Assembly: GCA_902557155.1 (NCBI GenBank)
Contig: CACDYR010000008.1
Span: forward strand, 1 to 56,815
DNA from: an uncultured Pelagibacteraceae bacterium
GTDB taxonomy: Bacteria; Pseudomonadota; Alphaproteobacteria; Pelagibacterales; Pelagibacteraceae
Length of the DNA stretch: 56,815 nt
Direction of reading: 5' to 3'
Part shown: positions 35,750-44,994 of the stretch, piece after piece
How positions within the stretch are numbered: position 1 is the first letter of the stretch
Layout of the letters: each line of letters starts with the position of its first letter
Translations under genes and position numbers: made by a program
Notes under the pieces: generated by a model
What the model was told of the DNA's origin: nothing
Seen by the model: only the letters and a program-made list of their open reading frames with translations
Databases searched by the model: none

Positions 35750-36934
35750 TTATATTTTTTTTATAAGATTAATAAGAGCATTATGATGTCTAAAAATTGT
35801 AAACTTTGATATATTTTTTTTGGACTCAAGTAAGTATTTACTTCGAATTAAAGGACTTAATTTTAAATATTTTTTAAAAGAGTTTTCAATTGTTTCATTA
35901 TATAAATCAAACAAAATTCCACCATTTCCATTAAGAAGTAATTCAGATGGTCCATTTTTACAATTTGAGGAAATTACAAACTTGTTACAGAATATAGCTT
36001 GAACTATAGATGCACCAGGATCTTCATATTTCGAAGTTGATATAAAGCACTCACAAGAATTCAAATATTTATAAACGTTTTTCTTGAAACCTAATAATAG
36101 CACTTTCTTTTGTAAATTGTTTTCATTAATTATTTGTTTTAGTTTATGTTCTTCTTCACCCTGTCCAAGAATTACTAAAAGATACTCATCATTAAGCTTG
36201 GTGATTTTTGTAAAATCTTTTATCAATAAACTAAAATTTTTTTGATTTGTAAGTCTACCGATTGCTAAAATATATTTCTTGTTAATTATTTCTTGTTCTT
36301 CAATTATTTCTTTTTTAAGTAAATTAATTTTTTTTGGTTCCAAAATAGGGTCGTATAATAAAACCACTCTTTTTTCGTCAAATATATCCAATTTAATTAT
36401 ATCATTTCTTGTTGCTTTAGAAGGGCAGGTAACAAATTTTATTTTATGTTTACAAATTTTCCAAATAAGTTTTCTTATTAAACTATATTGAACTTTTCCT
36501 GAAATCCTAAGAATAATATTTATTTTTAATTTGAAAATAGTACAAACTAACAAAGGTAGAGATGTAAGGAGATGAATAATTAAAATTGATCCCTCATTTT
36601 CTTTTAATATTTTTTTTAATTTTAAAAAAGATATTAAAAAAAATAAAATGTACGTAAATCTGCTTTTAAAGAAGCTTTTTTTTGGAATATAATTATATAT
36701 TTTAGGATTAAAAATATTAATTAAAAAAGAATTTTGGTTTTCATGGAATTTCTTAATTTTAGACCATTCTCCAAAAAGATTTATAATTTTAATATTAAAA
36801 TTATCTTTCGAGAATTTTTTAAAAGATTTAACGGAATTAATTACTGAATTAATAGTTCCTATTTCAGTTAAATGAGGTGACCAATATAATATTTTTTTTT
36901 GCAAGTTAGTTAATTTTTGTAATTTATATTTCAA
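35750..36934 (-). CDS. Glycosyltransferase family 4
   Basis: 394 residues. AIGRLTNQKNF, VILGQGEEEHKL, STSKYEDPGASIVQAI (E then Q where most have E-x7-E) and CKNGPSELLLNGNGG. The second catalytic-motif glutamate is therefore Q here, a change worth noting. First gene of a minus-strand trio ending with the O-antigen ligase. The ATG is close to the divergent GT2 gene start, leaving a 25-bp spacer. Confidence 0.83.
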   Translation of the reverse strand: MKYKLQKLTNLQKKILYWSPHLTEIGTINSVINSVKSFKKFSKDNFNIKIINLFGEWSKIKKFHENQNSFLINIFNPKIYNYIPKKSFFKSRFTYILFFLISFLKLKKILKENEGSILIIHLLTSLPLLVCTIFKLKINIILRISGKVQYSLIRKLIWKICKHKIKFVTCPSKATRNDIIKLDIFDEKRVVLLYDPILEPKKINLLKKEIIEEQEIINKKYILAIGRLTNQKNFSLLIKDFTKITKLNDEYLLVILGQGEEEHKLKQIINENNLQKKVLLLGFKKNVYKYLNSCECFISTSKYEDPGASIVQAIFCNKFVISSNCKNGPSELLLNGNGGILFDLYNETIENSFKKYLKLSPLIRSKYLLESKKNISKFTIFRHHNALINLIKKI

Positions 36935-36952
36935 GCATTATTTAATTTAGTA

Positions 36953-36961
36953 ATATACAAT
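36953..36961 (+). promoter_or_regulatory. Possible -10 element (ATATACAAT) at the GT2 gene start
   Basis: ATATACAAT overlaps the first ATG (36960) and is followed by 7 bases and a second in-frame ATG at 36969. The same AATATACAAT plus 7 bases plus ATG is found at 44078-44097. If it is the promoter, the transcript would be leaderless from the second ATG. Confidence 0.35.
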
Positions 36962-37859
36962 GAATTCGATGTTGAAAATAAATTTTTATGTTTGTGTATC
37001 AAAATTTACTAATAAAACAGTTAAATGTATAAATAGTATTATTAATCAGTCTCATATTCATAAAATAAGAATCTATATTATAGATAATTCGCTAAGATCA
37101 AATATTAAAAAAAATATTGAAAAAAAAATTATCTATAAAAAAAATGTTAGTATCAATATTTTAATAGAAAAAAAAAGAGGAATACCTTTTGCAAGGAATA
37201 GGTGTTTAAAAATTATAAGAAAAACTAAAACAGACTTCACATGTTTTATAGATGATGATTGTGAATTATCCAAAGTTTGGTTGAAAAATATGCTTAAATT
37301 TTATGAAGAGACAAAATCAGATATAATAACTGGTCCGCAAATTTCAAAATCAAAAAATATTTATGAAAATATTCTTGAGAGAAAGAATAAGCATTTAAAA
37401 AAAATAAAGTGGGCTGCGACTAATAATGTTTTTATGAATTCTAAAGTTTTAAAAAAAAATAAAATTAATTTTGATACTCAACTGAAAAAACTTGGAGGTT
37501 CTGACCAAGTTTTTTTTTCTAAGTTAAGTGAAAAAGGACTAATAATAATATGGAATGAAAAGTCAAAAGTTTATGAGAATAGAGATCAGAAAAAAACAAA
37601 TTTAATATGGTTTATAAAAAGAAATATGAGATATGGATCTTCAAGTAAAATTTTATATTTAAAAATTTTTAGACCATTTGAGGCGTATTTACTTCTTTTT
37701 GCTAAATTTATTTCAGAATTTTTAAGATCTTTACTTTATTTAGTAATAATTCCAGTATCTATCAAAAAACATAGTTTAATTTCATTGCAATATATAATAA
37801 GAGCAACTGCTACATTATTAAGCTTTTTTAATTTTAAATTTGAAGAATACAAAGATTAG
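36960..37859 (+). CDS. GT2 glycosyltransferase
   Basis: 299 residues (296 if the ATG at 36969 is used). GT-A core: RGIPFARNRCLK (about 76-87), CFIDDDCELS (96-105) with the DDD metal/nucleotide site, ATNNVFMNSKVL and GGSDQVFFSKL for the acceptor side. Hydrophobic segments near residues 240-290 suggest membrane attachment. It stands alone on the plus strand between minus-strand GT4 genes. Confidence 0.82.
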   Translation: MNSMLKINFYVCVSKFTNKTVKCINSIINQSHIHKIRIYIIDNSLRSNIKKNIEKKIIYKKNVSINILIEKKRGIPFARNRCLKIIRKTKTDFTCFIDDDCELSKVWLKNMLKFYEETKSDIITGPQISKSKNIYENILERKNKHLKKIKWAATNNVFMNSKVLKKNKINFDTQLKKLGGSDQVFFSKLSEKGLIIIWNEKSKVYENRDQKKTNLIWFIKRNMRYGSSSKILYLKIFRPFEAYLLLFAKFISEFLRSLLYLVIIPVSIKKHSLISLQYIIRATATLLSFFNFKFEEYKD

Positions 37860-37871
37860 AAACTAATTTTT

Positions 37872-38975
37872 TTAAATTAAAATAATTTCATTAATTTTCT
37901 TATAATACAAATTTAAATTTTTTTCGAAATCAAATTTTTTTAATGAATTATAAGCAAATCTTACTTTTTTTTTATTATTTTTATTTTTTGAATATTTTAA
38001 TATTTGTTCAGAAAGGTTCTTATGCGATCCGGTTTTAAAAAGAAGTCCACCTTTTCCATTTTCAAGAATTTCTTTAGGACCAGTTGGACAATCACTTGAA
38101 ATAATAAACTTTTTTAATACTATTGCTTCAAGTAAAACATTGGGTAATCCCTCATAGATTGAGCTTAAAACAAATACATCGCTATATTTAATATAAGGAT
38201 AAGGGTTTTTTTTAAAACTTAGTATTTTAACATTATTTTTTAATGAATTATTATGAATATAATTCTCAATTTTATTTTTATTATAGCCTTGACCCATTAT
38301 AATTAACTCAATTTTTATTTTTTTCTTTAACGAATTAATAGATTTTAACAACGTAATGTGGTCTTTTTGATCAACAAATCTTCCTATATTAATCATTTTA
38401 ATTGAGTTTTTATTTTTATATATTTTATTTTTGATTTTGATTTTAGATTTTTGGATTATTTCATTTTGGTTCAGTGGATTATAAATACAGAAAGAATTAA
38501 TATTTAATTTATTTTTTAATTCTTTTTTAAACTCAAAGCTATTCACAATAATTAAATCAGCTAATGAGTATATTTTTTTGAATAACATTCTCTTAAAATC
38601 TTTTTTAAGCCAACCAGAAGGTGAAGAGTTTAGTCTCACCACCACCTTTCGACCTAATAGAAATCCAATCAAAATAGCAAAAATATTTGCTTGAAAACTC
38701 AAAACAATCACATTTTTATTTTTAAGCAAGTATATAAATAAAAATAATGAGCTGATAATTATTTTCAATAATCTAAAATTTATTTTTCCTAAATTATTAG
38801 TAAAATTTATAATTTTAATTTTTTTATTAAAATTTTTAATATTTCTTGAGCATGTAATTAATGTTAATTTTTTAAATTTTTGACTCAAAAAGTTAGTAAT
38901 TAAAAATAAATTTTTTTCAACTCCACCACCTTCTATAGATGGCATAAAAATTACTATGTTGCTATTTTTATGCAT
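37872..38975 (-). CDS. Glycosyltransferase family 4
   Basis: 367 residues. GGGVEKNLFLI (acceptor loop), INIGRFVDQKDH, LIIMGQGYNKNK, SSIYEGLPNVLLEAI (intact E-x7-E) and CPTGPKEILENGKGG. It is a relative of the two GT4 enzymes at 34619-36934. Such proteins add hexosamine or hexose to an undecaprenyl-linked chain on the cytoplasmic side. It is divergent from the WecA-like gene with a 129-bp spacer. Confidence 0.86.
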   Translation of the reverse strand: MHKNSNIVIFMPSIEGGGVEKNLFLITNFLSQKFKKLTLITCSRNIKNFNKKIKIINFTNNLGKINFRLLKIIISSLFLFIYLLKNKNVIVLSFQANIFAILIGFLLGRKVVVRLNSSPSGWLKKDFKRMLFKKIYSLADLIIVNSFEFKKELKNKLNINSFCIYNPLNQNEIIQKSKIKIKNKIYKNKNSIKMINIGRFVDQKDHITLLKSINSLKKKIKIELIIMGQGYNKNKIENYIHNNSLKNNVKILSFKKNPYPYIKYSDVFVLSSIYEGLPNVLLEAIVLKKFIISSDCPTGPKEILENGKGGLLFKTGSHKNLSEQILKYSKNKNNKKKVRFAYNSLKKFDFEKNLNLYYKKINEIILI

Positions 38976-39104
38976 ATATTTAATTTAAATTTAATCTACT
39001 TAATTGTATAATATTTATGAGTATAAATAATAAAAAATTTATATTTACCTTTATTTGTTTCTATTTATAAGTATTTTAAAAAATTATAATTATATTTCCA
39101 TCAA
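38976..39104. promoter_or_regulatory. Divergent promoter region
   Basis: 129 bp between a GT4 gene (minus) and the WecA-like gene (plus), nearly all A/T. It holds TATAAT at 39085-39090, 14 bases before the plus-strand ATG, and a 7-bp inverted repeat (TATTTAT / ATAAATA). No clear -35 is seen; the region probably carries both promoters. Confidence 0.3.
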
Positions 39105-40109
39105 ATGATTCTTAAAATTATATTTATATATCTTTTGATTTTTTTAATTAATTTTTCTTTTAAAAAATTAAATTATCTTAAAAGTAGCACTGGTTCATCG
39201 CATCAGTTATTTGCAAATACCTCTACTCCACTATCTGGTGGGGTATTAATTTGCTTTCCCATAATATTTTTCTTTTCTCAAATTTACATTGAGATTGTAA
39301 TAGTTTATTTTTTAATATTTATATTAGGAATACTTTCAGATTTAAATATAATAGAGTCTCCAAAAAAACGATTTTTATATCAAATAATTATCATTATTTT
39401 TTTTTCATTTTATTTAGAGTTAGAAGTTCTTCCATCCAGAATTTTTATTTTGGATGATTTTTTAATGGGGACATTTTTGAGTTTTATATTTACATCATTT
39501 TGTCTGATGGTTCTAATAAATGGATCTAATTTTACTGATGGATTAAATGGATTATTATTAGGATATCTAATTATAATTTTTTTAATATTATACGATTTAA
39601 AACTATTTGAAACACTTTCAATCCAAAGAGAAAATTTTCTTTTAATAATTCAAATACTTTTTTTTGTTTTGTTTTTAAATTTTGCTAATCAGTTATTTCT
39701 GGGAGATAATGGTGCTTATTCATTGAGCTTTATTGTTGGGTGTTTATTAATTAAGATTTATAATTTTGACAATAATATATCCCCATATTTTATTATCTTA
39801 TTATTATGGTACCCATGTTTTGAAAATTTATTTTCAATTTTAAGAAAATTAATTTTAAAAAAAAATCCGTTAAATCCAGATAATTCACATTTACATCATT
39901 ACATTTTTTTATTTATTAAATCTAAATTTAAAATCAAAAGCTTGTGGGCCAATAATATTTCAAGTTTAATAATTAATTTATTTAATTTAATTGTGCTGTA
40001 TTCAGGATCGGTAAACCCCCACAATACAAGCCTGCAGATACAGCTGATATTTTTTTCAATTATTTTGTATACTTTTATTTATTTTTTTTTAAAAAGACTC
40101 ACAAAATAA
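39105..40109 (+). CDS. WecA/WbpL-family undecaprenyl-phosphate sugar-1-phosphate transferase
   Basis: 334 residues with about ten membrane segments. Motifs of the MraY/WecA superfamily are in order: SSHQ...STPLSGG (31-46), NGSNFTDGLNGL (139-150) with the catalytic Asp/Asn, LGDNGAY (199-205) and SHLHH (261-265). It loads a sugar 1-phosphate (GlcNAc, GalNAc or a deoxy amino sugar) on undecaprenyl phosphate, the first committed step. It is the natural initiator of the glycan made by this island. Confidence 0.88.
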   Translation: MILKIIFIYLLIFLINFSFKKLNYLKSSTGSSHQLFANTSTPLSGGVLICFPIIFFFSQIYIEIVIVYFLIFILGILSDLNIIESPKKRFLYQIIIIIFFSFYLELEVLPSRIFILDDFLMGTFLSFIFTSFCLMVLINGSNFTDGLNGLLLGYLIIIFLILYDLKLFETLSIQRENFLLIIQILFFVLFLNFANQLFLGDNGAYSLSFIVGCLLIKIYNFDNNISPYFIILLLWYPCFENLFSILRKLILKKNPLNPDNSHLHHYIFLFIKSKFKIKSLWANNISSLIINLFNLIVLYSGSVNPHNTSLQIQLIFFSIILYTFIYFFLKRLTK

Positions 40110-40153
40110 TTTAAATATAAATTATTTTTTTTATACTATGAAAAAAACTTAAA

Positions 40154-41815
40154 ATGTTGATTAAAAATTTATCAATAATAATAGTATTTTATTTTTTTAT
40201 TATTTTTTCATCGATTGGGTATGGAAAAATACTATCAGATAAATTATTAAAAAAAAACCTTGATGATGGTTATAATGGTTTATTTGGATTATTTTTTTTA
40301 ATTATATATTCTTATATTAGTAATATTTTTTTTGCTCATAATATAATTCATAATTTAATTTTATTAACCCCAGGTTTTTTTTTTTACTTCTTTTTAAAAA
40401 GAGATCAAAAAAGTTTCCTTTTTAATTTTTCTCTTTTTTCAATTTTGTTTATTGCTTTAGTTATTTTCAAAACCCATGATGATTTCCCGTATTATCATTT
40501 TCCTTATACATACCATTTAACACAAACAAATTTAATGTTTGGAATTGGTAACTTTAATCATGGTTTTAGGACACCATCTTCAATTTTTTATTTAAATTCC
40601 TTATTTTATCTTCCTTACTTAAATTTTTTCTTTTTTCATATGGGGGCAATATTAATTATGGGTTTTGTTAATAGTATTTTGATAAAAAAGGTATATGATT
40701 TTAGATCACAAAAAGTAGATTTTTTATTTTATCTCTCGCTGTTATCAATAATATTTATAAATATTTTTTTTTACAGAATAGGTGAGCATGGAACAGATAG
40801 ATCTGCTCAAATCCTTGTATTATTATTTGCAATTGAATTATTTGTATTATTAAAAATTAAAAAATTAGATCAAATTCTGTCTTCTAAAATTCTTGTATTA
40901 GTTGGTTTAATAATTTCTTTAAAAGCATTTTATGTAATGTATTTGTCATACCTGGGGATTATATTCATATTTTTTTTAAAGTTTTTTGATTTCAAAAGAA
41001 TAATTTTATTTCTAAAAAATTTAGTATTTTTTTATTTTTTTTTAATTTTATTATTTTTGGTAATTTTTACATATTTTGTAAATACAGGATGCTTTCTTTA
41101 TCCAGTAGAAATAACTTGTTTAGATACAAGTTGGTCGATACCTAGTTCAGAAGTAATTCAAATGAATAATTGGTATGAACAATGGTCAAAAGGAGGTGCG
41201 GGTCCAAATTTTAGAGTAGATAACCCTGCAGAATATATTCAAAATTTTAATTGGTTAATAAATTGGATAGATGTTTATTTTTTTAATAAAGTTTCTGACT
41301 TCTTGTTAAGCCTTGTTTTATTAAGCTTAATATTTTTTTTATTATTTTTAAGCACAAAAAAAAATCGGATAATTTTAAAAAGAGAATACTTATTTTTATA
41401 CATACTTACATTCATTCTTTTTTTTGAGTGGTTTTATAATCATCCAGCATTACGATATGGAGGCTATGTGTTGATATGTTTATTAATTTTTATTCCAATC
41501 TCATTCATTTTGAGCAGAAATCATCATAATAAAAAAAGCCTATTCCTAAGGACTAAATGCTTATTAATATTATGTTTGATAATTTTTGTTGGTAGAAATC
41601 TTGATAGGATTAATAATGAAATTGTCAAATATAACTTTACACCATTTTTAGATAACTCATTTAGAATATCTGATAATCATTTTAGAATAAATAAAAAAAT
41701 TGATGAATTAATTAAAAATTATGAATTATGTAAAGAGCAAGTAAATTTTTGTGAAAAAAATGCATCTTTTCAAGTGTATAAAAAAAATAATATTTATTTC
41801 TTTTCAAGAAATTAA
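40154..41815 (+). CDS. Large polytopic membrane protein of unknown function
   Basis: 553 residues with about twelve hydrophobic segments. Acidic/aromatic loop KTHDDFPYYHFPYTYHL near 120-136 is the best conserved-looking part and may be an active-site loop of a GT-C-type transferase. A cysteine-bearing loop (NTGCFLYPVEITCLD) follows near 320, and a short soluble tail ends the protein. No family assigned with confidence; a polymerase or polyprenyl-sugar transferase role is possible. It is 44 bp after the WecA-like gene and 19 bp before the FkbM gene. Confidence 0.5.
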   Translation: MLIKNLSIIIVFYFFIIFSSIGYGKILSDKLLKKNLDDGYNGLFGLFFLIIYSYISNIFFAHNIIHNLILLTPGFFFYFFLKRDQKSFLFNFSLFSILFIALVIFKTHDDFPYYHFPYTYHLTQTNLMFGIGNFNHGFRTPSSIFYLNSLFYLPYLNFFFFHMGAILIMGFVNSILIKKVYDFRSQKVDFLFYLSLLSIIFINIFFYRIGEHGTDRSAQILVLLFAIELFVLLKIKKLDQILSSKILVLVGLIISLKAFYVMYLSYLGIIFIFFLKFFDFKRIILFLKNLVFFYFFLILLFLVIFTYFVNTGCFLYPVEITCLDTSWSIPSSEVIQMNNWYEQWSKGGAGPNFRVDNPAEYIQNFNWLINWIDVYFFNKVSDFLLSLVLLSLIFFLLFLSTKKNRIILKREYLFLYILTFILFFEWFYNHPALRYGGYVLICLLIFIPISFILSRNHHNKKSLFLRTKCLLILCLIIFVGRNLDRINNEIVKYNFTPFLDNSFRISDNHFRINKKIDELIKNYELCKEQVNFCEKNASFQVYKKNNIYFFSRN

Positions 41816-41834
41816 AAATATTGAAAAATAAAAA

Positions 41835-42548
41835 ATGCTTTTAATTAAATTTATAAGAAACAGTCTTAACCTCCTAGATTATTTTAATCAAAAAAAAATA
41901 ATAAATATTATAAAAAAAAAAATTCAGGATAAATTGGTAATTATTGACGTCGGAGCTCATTTTGGTGAAACAATAAATATTATAAAAAAAAACTTCGACT
42001 TTAAAAAAATTTATTCTTTTGAAGCAAGTCCATTAAATTTTAAAATATTAAGAGATAATCATCCAAATGACTTAAATTATAATATTGAAATATATAATTA
42101 TGCTCTAGGAGAAGAAAAAGCTGAGCATTTTATAAATCAAGCTGTTGAGTCTTCTTCTTCAACCATCAATGATTTGAACCTAAAATCAAAATACTTTTTT
42201 AAAAAACTGAGAGTTTTAAATATTAAAGATAAAAATTCATTTTCAAAAAAAATACCAATTAAAATAATAACTTTAGATAGTTTTATTAATGAAAAAAAAA
42301 TTGATAAAATTGATTTACTAAAAATTGATACTGAAGGTTATGAATTAAATATTTTAAAAGGTTGTAGAAAAAATCTAAGTAAAATTCAATTGATTTATTT
42401 TGAACATCATTATGACGACATGATCATCAAAAACTATAAATTTAGTGATATAAATAATTTTTTAATAAAATTTGGTTTTAAAAAAATAGTTAAAAATAAA
42501 ATGTTATTTAGAAAATCTTTTGAATATCTTTACGAAAATCAGAGGTAA
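41835..42548 (+). CDS. FkbM-family methyltransferase
   Basis: 237 residues. SAM loop IIDVGAHFGET (36-46), FEASPLNF (62-69) and the FkbM hallmark LLKIDTEGYELNILKG in the second half. FkbM enzymes O-methylate sugars or polyketides and are common in polysaccharide loci. It is the third gene of a plus-strand unit with the WecA-like and polytopic membrane genes and ends 12 bp before the convergent gene. Confidence 0.87.
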   Translation: MLLIKFIRNSLNLLDYFNQKKIINIIKKKIQDKLVIIDVGAHFGETINIIKKNFDFKKIYSFEASPLNFKILRDNHPNDLNYNIEIYNYALGEEKAEHFINQAVESSSSTINDLNLKSKYFFKKLRVLNIKDKNSFSKKIPIKIITLDSFINEKKIDKIDLLKIDTEGYELNILKGCRKNLSKIQLIYFEHHYDDMIIKNYKFSDINNFLIKFGFKKIVKNKMLFRKSFEYLYENQR

Positions 42549-42560
42549 CGAAAAATTACT

Positions 42561-43985
42561 TTATTTTTTTAAACGTAGTTTGTAATATGCAGCTAAAACG
42601 ATGTATAGCATCCGTGATGCGTTTAAAATCAGTGAGTTCATTTTCGTATCATTTTCTGTTCTCTCAAAATATGTAACTGGGACTTCAATTATCTTTAAGT
42701 TATTTTTGTAAGCACCAATTAATAAATCAAAATCTCCCCACAAGTCTTTTGCACCCCATTTAGAATTATCTTTTTTAATATTTATCCAATCTTTTTTGTA
42801 GAAGATTTTTGTACCACATAATGTGTCAGTTATTTTTCTTTTAAATAAAATACTGAACAAAGTTGCAAAAAATGTATTGCCAATGAAATTAAAAAATTTC
42901 ATAGCATTTTCTTTTTGAGGATAAATCATCCTTGTACAATTTATAAAATCAGCGTTTGTTTTTTTTAATATATTTAATGAAAATTCTATATCTTCAAAAC
43001 TTACAGTTAAATCAGCGTCATAAATTACTATGATTTCGCCTGATGCTTCTTCTATACCTTTGTAAACATTTTCAGACTTACAAATGCCGGGTCCAAAGTA
43101 TTTTACAATTTTATGATCACTGAGCTTTTCTTTAAGTTTATCAATTTCAGATGAAGTATTGTCTGTTGAACGATCATCACCAAACAAGTATTCATAATTT
43201 ATATTATTTGAGATAATATTTTTTTCAAAAAATTTAACATTACTCTCCTCATTTTTACACGGAATAATAAACGAAACATTTAAGTTTTTTTTCTTATCTA
43301 AATTTTGATTAACTTTTTTTAATATTATTACATTAGTTAGGCAAAGCAGATTTAATATAGGAAGTCTAAATAATTTATTGATAAAGTTTGTAAAAAAAGG
43401 AATATTTATTGGTAGTGCTATAATTTTCTCATTTCTGACAATCTCTAAATTACAGCTTGAAAATAGATTATTAAGATAAGATGATGGTAAAAAATTATTT
43501 TTGAATGGTGAAAAGTTAAAAAAAAATTTCAAAAATTTAGTTAAAATCATCCAAATCATACTTTTAGATAGTACTATTATTTTTGATTCGTCATTAATAA
43601 TTTTTGATAATCTTAACAAATTGGAAGCTGGATTTGATTGATGCTCAATATCTGCAATTATGATTGTGTCAGAATTAGAAATGTCATCTTGGTAAATTTC
43701 ATCTCTATATTCAATATTTTCATTATGCTGTATTTTGTACTGCTCATCTATTTCTTTAATTAAAATTTTCTTACTTTTAATTTTTTTTGAAATAATTGAG
43801 TTACCGGCACTAAATATAAAAATATTTTTTGTATTATCAATACAGTTGTTTAAAAAGTTTGATATTTCATGAAATAAAAAAACTTTATTATTTAAAAAAT
43901 CTAACCTTCTTTTAAAGTTTTTTTTAAAAAAAAATACACTGGACTCTAAGTAATACTTATTATTTGAAAGTTCAGAAATTTTCAT
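42561..43985 (-). CDS. Methyltransferase-like domain fused to GT2 (DPM1-like) glycosyltransferase
   Basis: 474 residues. Residues 1-225 look like a class I SAM-methyltransferase fold with a weak loop (FIFSAGNSII, 57-65) and no clear acidic SAM residue beyond EID (78-80), so this half may be inactive or structural. Residues 235-474 are a GT2 domain: VSFIIPCKNEE (237-247), GDDRSTDNT (269-277), YDADLTVS (322-329), followed by a CGTKIFYK segment as in polyprenyl-phosphate glycosyltransferases. Fusions of this kind are known in surface-glycan loci. Confidence 0.75.
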   Translation of the reverse strand: MKISELSNNKYYLESSVFFFKKNFKRRLDFLNNKVFLFHEISNFLNNCIDNTKNIFIFSAGNSIISKKIKSKKILIKEIDEQYKIQHNENIEYRDEIYQDDISNSDTIIIADIEHQSNPASNLLRLSKIINDESKIIVLSKSMIWMILTKFLKFFFNFSPFKNNFLPSSYLNNLFSSCNLEIVRNEKIIALPINIPFFTNFINKLFRLPILNLLCLTNVIILKKVNQNLDKKKNLNVSFIIPCKNEESNVKFFEKNIISNNINYEYLFGDDRSTDNTSSEIDKLKEKLSDHKIVKYFGPGICKSENVYKGIEEASGEIIVIYDADLTVSFEDIEFSLNILKKTNADFINCTRMIYPQKENAMKFFNFIGNTFFATLFSILFKRKITDTLCGTKIFYKKDWINIKKDNSKWGAKDLWGDFDLLIGAYKNNLKIIEVPVTYFERTENDTKMNSLILNASRMLYIVLAAYYKLRLKK

Positions 43986-44078
43986 AAAATTTTTATATTT
44001 AATTTATTCTCTAATTGTTTATTATATACTTCATCGTATTTCTATATATATATGGTTTAATTAATTTGAAGCAAAAAA

Positions 44079-44087
44079 ATATACAAT
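44079..44087 (+). promoter_or_regulatory. Possible -10 element (ATATACAAT) with leaderless start
   Basis: ATATACAAT followed by exactly 7 bases and the ATG at 44095, the same arrangement as at 36953. No good -35 at the proper distance was found. Confidence 0.35.
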
Positions 44088-44094
44088 CAAAACT

Positions 44095-44976
44095 ATGAGC
44101 AAATATATAATCGTTACAGGTGGAGCAGGTTTTGTTGGATCTAATTTAATTCAAAAATTACTGCATGAAACGAACTATAAAATAATAAGTATCGACAATT
44201 ATTCAACAGGAAGTAAAAAAAATCATATATTAAATAAAAAAGTTAAGTATTTAAAATCCGATACAAAAAAAATTTCAAAAGTTTTAAAAAATTATAAGAA
44301 TAAAATCAAAACACTTTTTCATTTTGGTGAATTTGCAAGAATTTATCAAAGTTTTTTGAAAATGAGTGAATGTATAGAGTCAAATACAATTGGTACAAAT
44401 GAAGTTTTTAACTTTTGTTTAAAAAATAAAATAAAATTAATTTATTCTGCAACTTCTGCCAGTATGGGTAATAAAGGTAATGACAAAAATTTATCCCCAT
44501 ATGCCTTCACAAAATCAAAAAATCTTGAAATGTTAGAAAACTTAAAAAAGTGGTTCAATTTTAAATATGAAGTTGTGTATTTTTACAATGTTTATGGTCC
44601 AAGGCAAATAAGCAAAGGCGATATGGCAACGGTAATAGGTATTTTTGAAAATCAATATAAAATGAAGAAGCCATTGACAGTGGTAAAGCCAGGAAACCAA
44701 TCAAGAAGATTTACACACATAAAGGACACTGTTAATGCATGTTTTTATGCATGGAAACAAAATAAATGTAGACATTACAGTATTTCAAACAAGCAAAGTT
44801 ACACAATTCTTGAAGTTGCAAAAATGTTTAATACAAAAATAAAATTTTTACCTGCCAGACCTGGAGAAAGGTATGCTTCAGCTCTAACAAGTATGAATTT
44901 ATCTAATAAAGTCTATAAGTTATTTGGGTCAATTAAACTTGAAGATTATTTAAAAAGTCAAATTAACAATAGATAA
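44095..44976 (+). CDS. NAD-dependent nucleotide-sugar epimerase/dehydratase
   Basis: 293 residues. VTGGAGFVGSN (7-17), LFHFGEFARIYQS (74-86), serine/threonine-rich SATSASMG (118-125) and Y136/K140 (YAFTK). It is UDP-glucose 4-epimerase-like, but the catalytic Ser/Thr strand and the C-terminal domain are divergent, so the substrate is uncertain. Last gene of the polysaccharide island, ending 52 bp before the 5S rRNA gene. The last codons carry the first copy of an 11-bp direct repeat. Confidence 0.78.
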   Translation: MSKYIIVTGGAGFVGSNLIQKLLHETNYKIISIDNYSTGSKKNHILNKKVKYLKSDTKKISKVLKNYKNKIKTLFHFGEFARIYQSFLKMSECIESNTIGTNEVFNFCLKNKIKLIYSATSASMGNKGNDKNLSPYAFTKSKNLEMLENLKKWFNFKYEVVYFYNVYGPRQISKGDMATVIGIFENQYKMKKPLTVVKPGNQSRRFTHIKDTVNACFYAWKQNKCRHYSISNKQSYTILEVAKMFNTKIKFLPARPGERYASALTSMNLSNKVYKLFGSIKLEDYLKSQINNR

Positions 44977-44986
44977 ATTAACAATA
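44961..44986. repeat. 11-bp direct repeat at the island boundary
   Basis: AATTAACAATA at 44961-44971 (end of the epimerase gene) and 44976-44986 (just after its stop), a 15-bp period. It could be a small duplication scar at the junction of variable island and conserved flank. Confidence 0.5.
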
Positions 44987-44994
44987 ATTCATTG

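Noticed and set aside
1..44976. CRISPR arrays, insertion sequences, integrase or tRNA attachment sites that could explain island exchange
   Set aside because: None seen: no regular spacer-repeat pattern, no transposase or recombinase-like protein, and no tRNA gene in the island.
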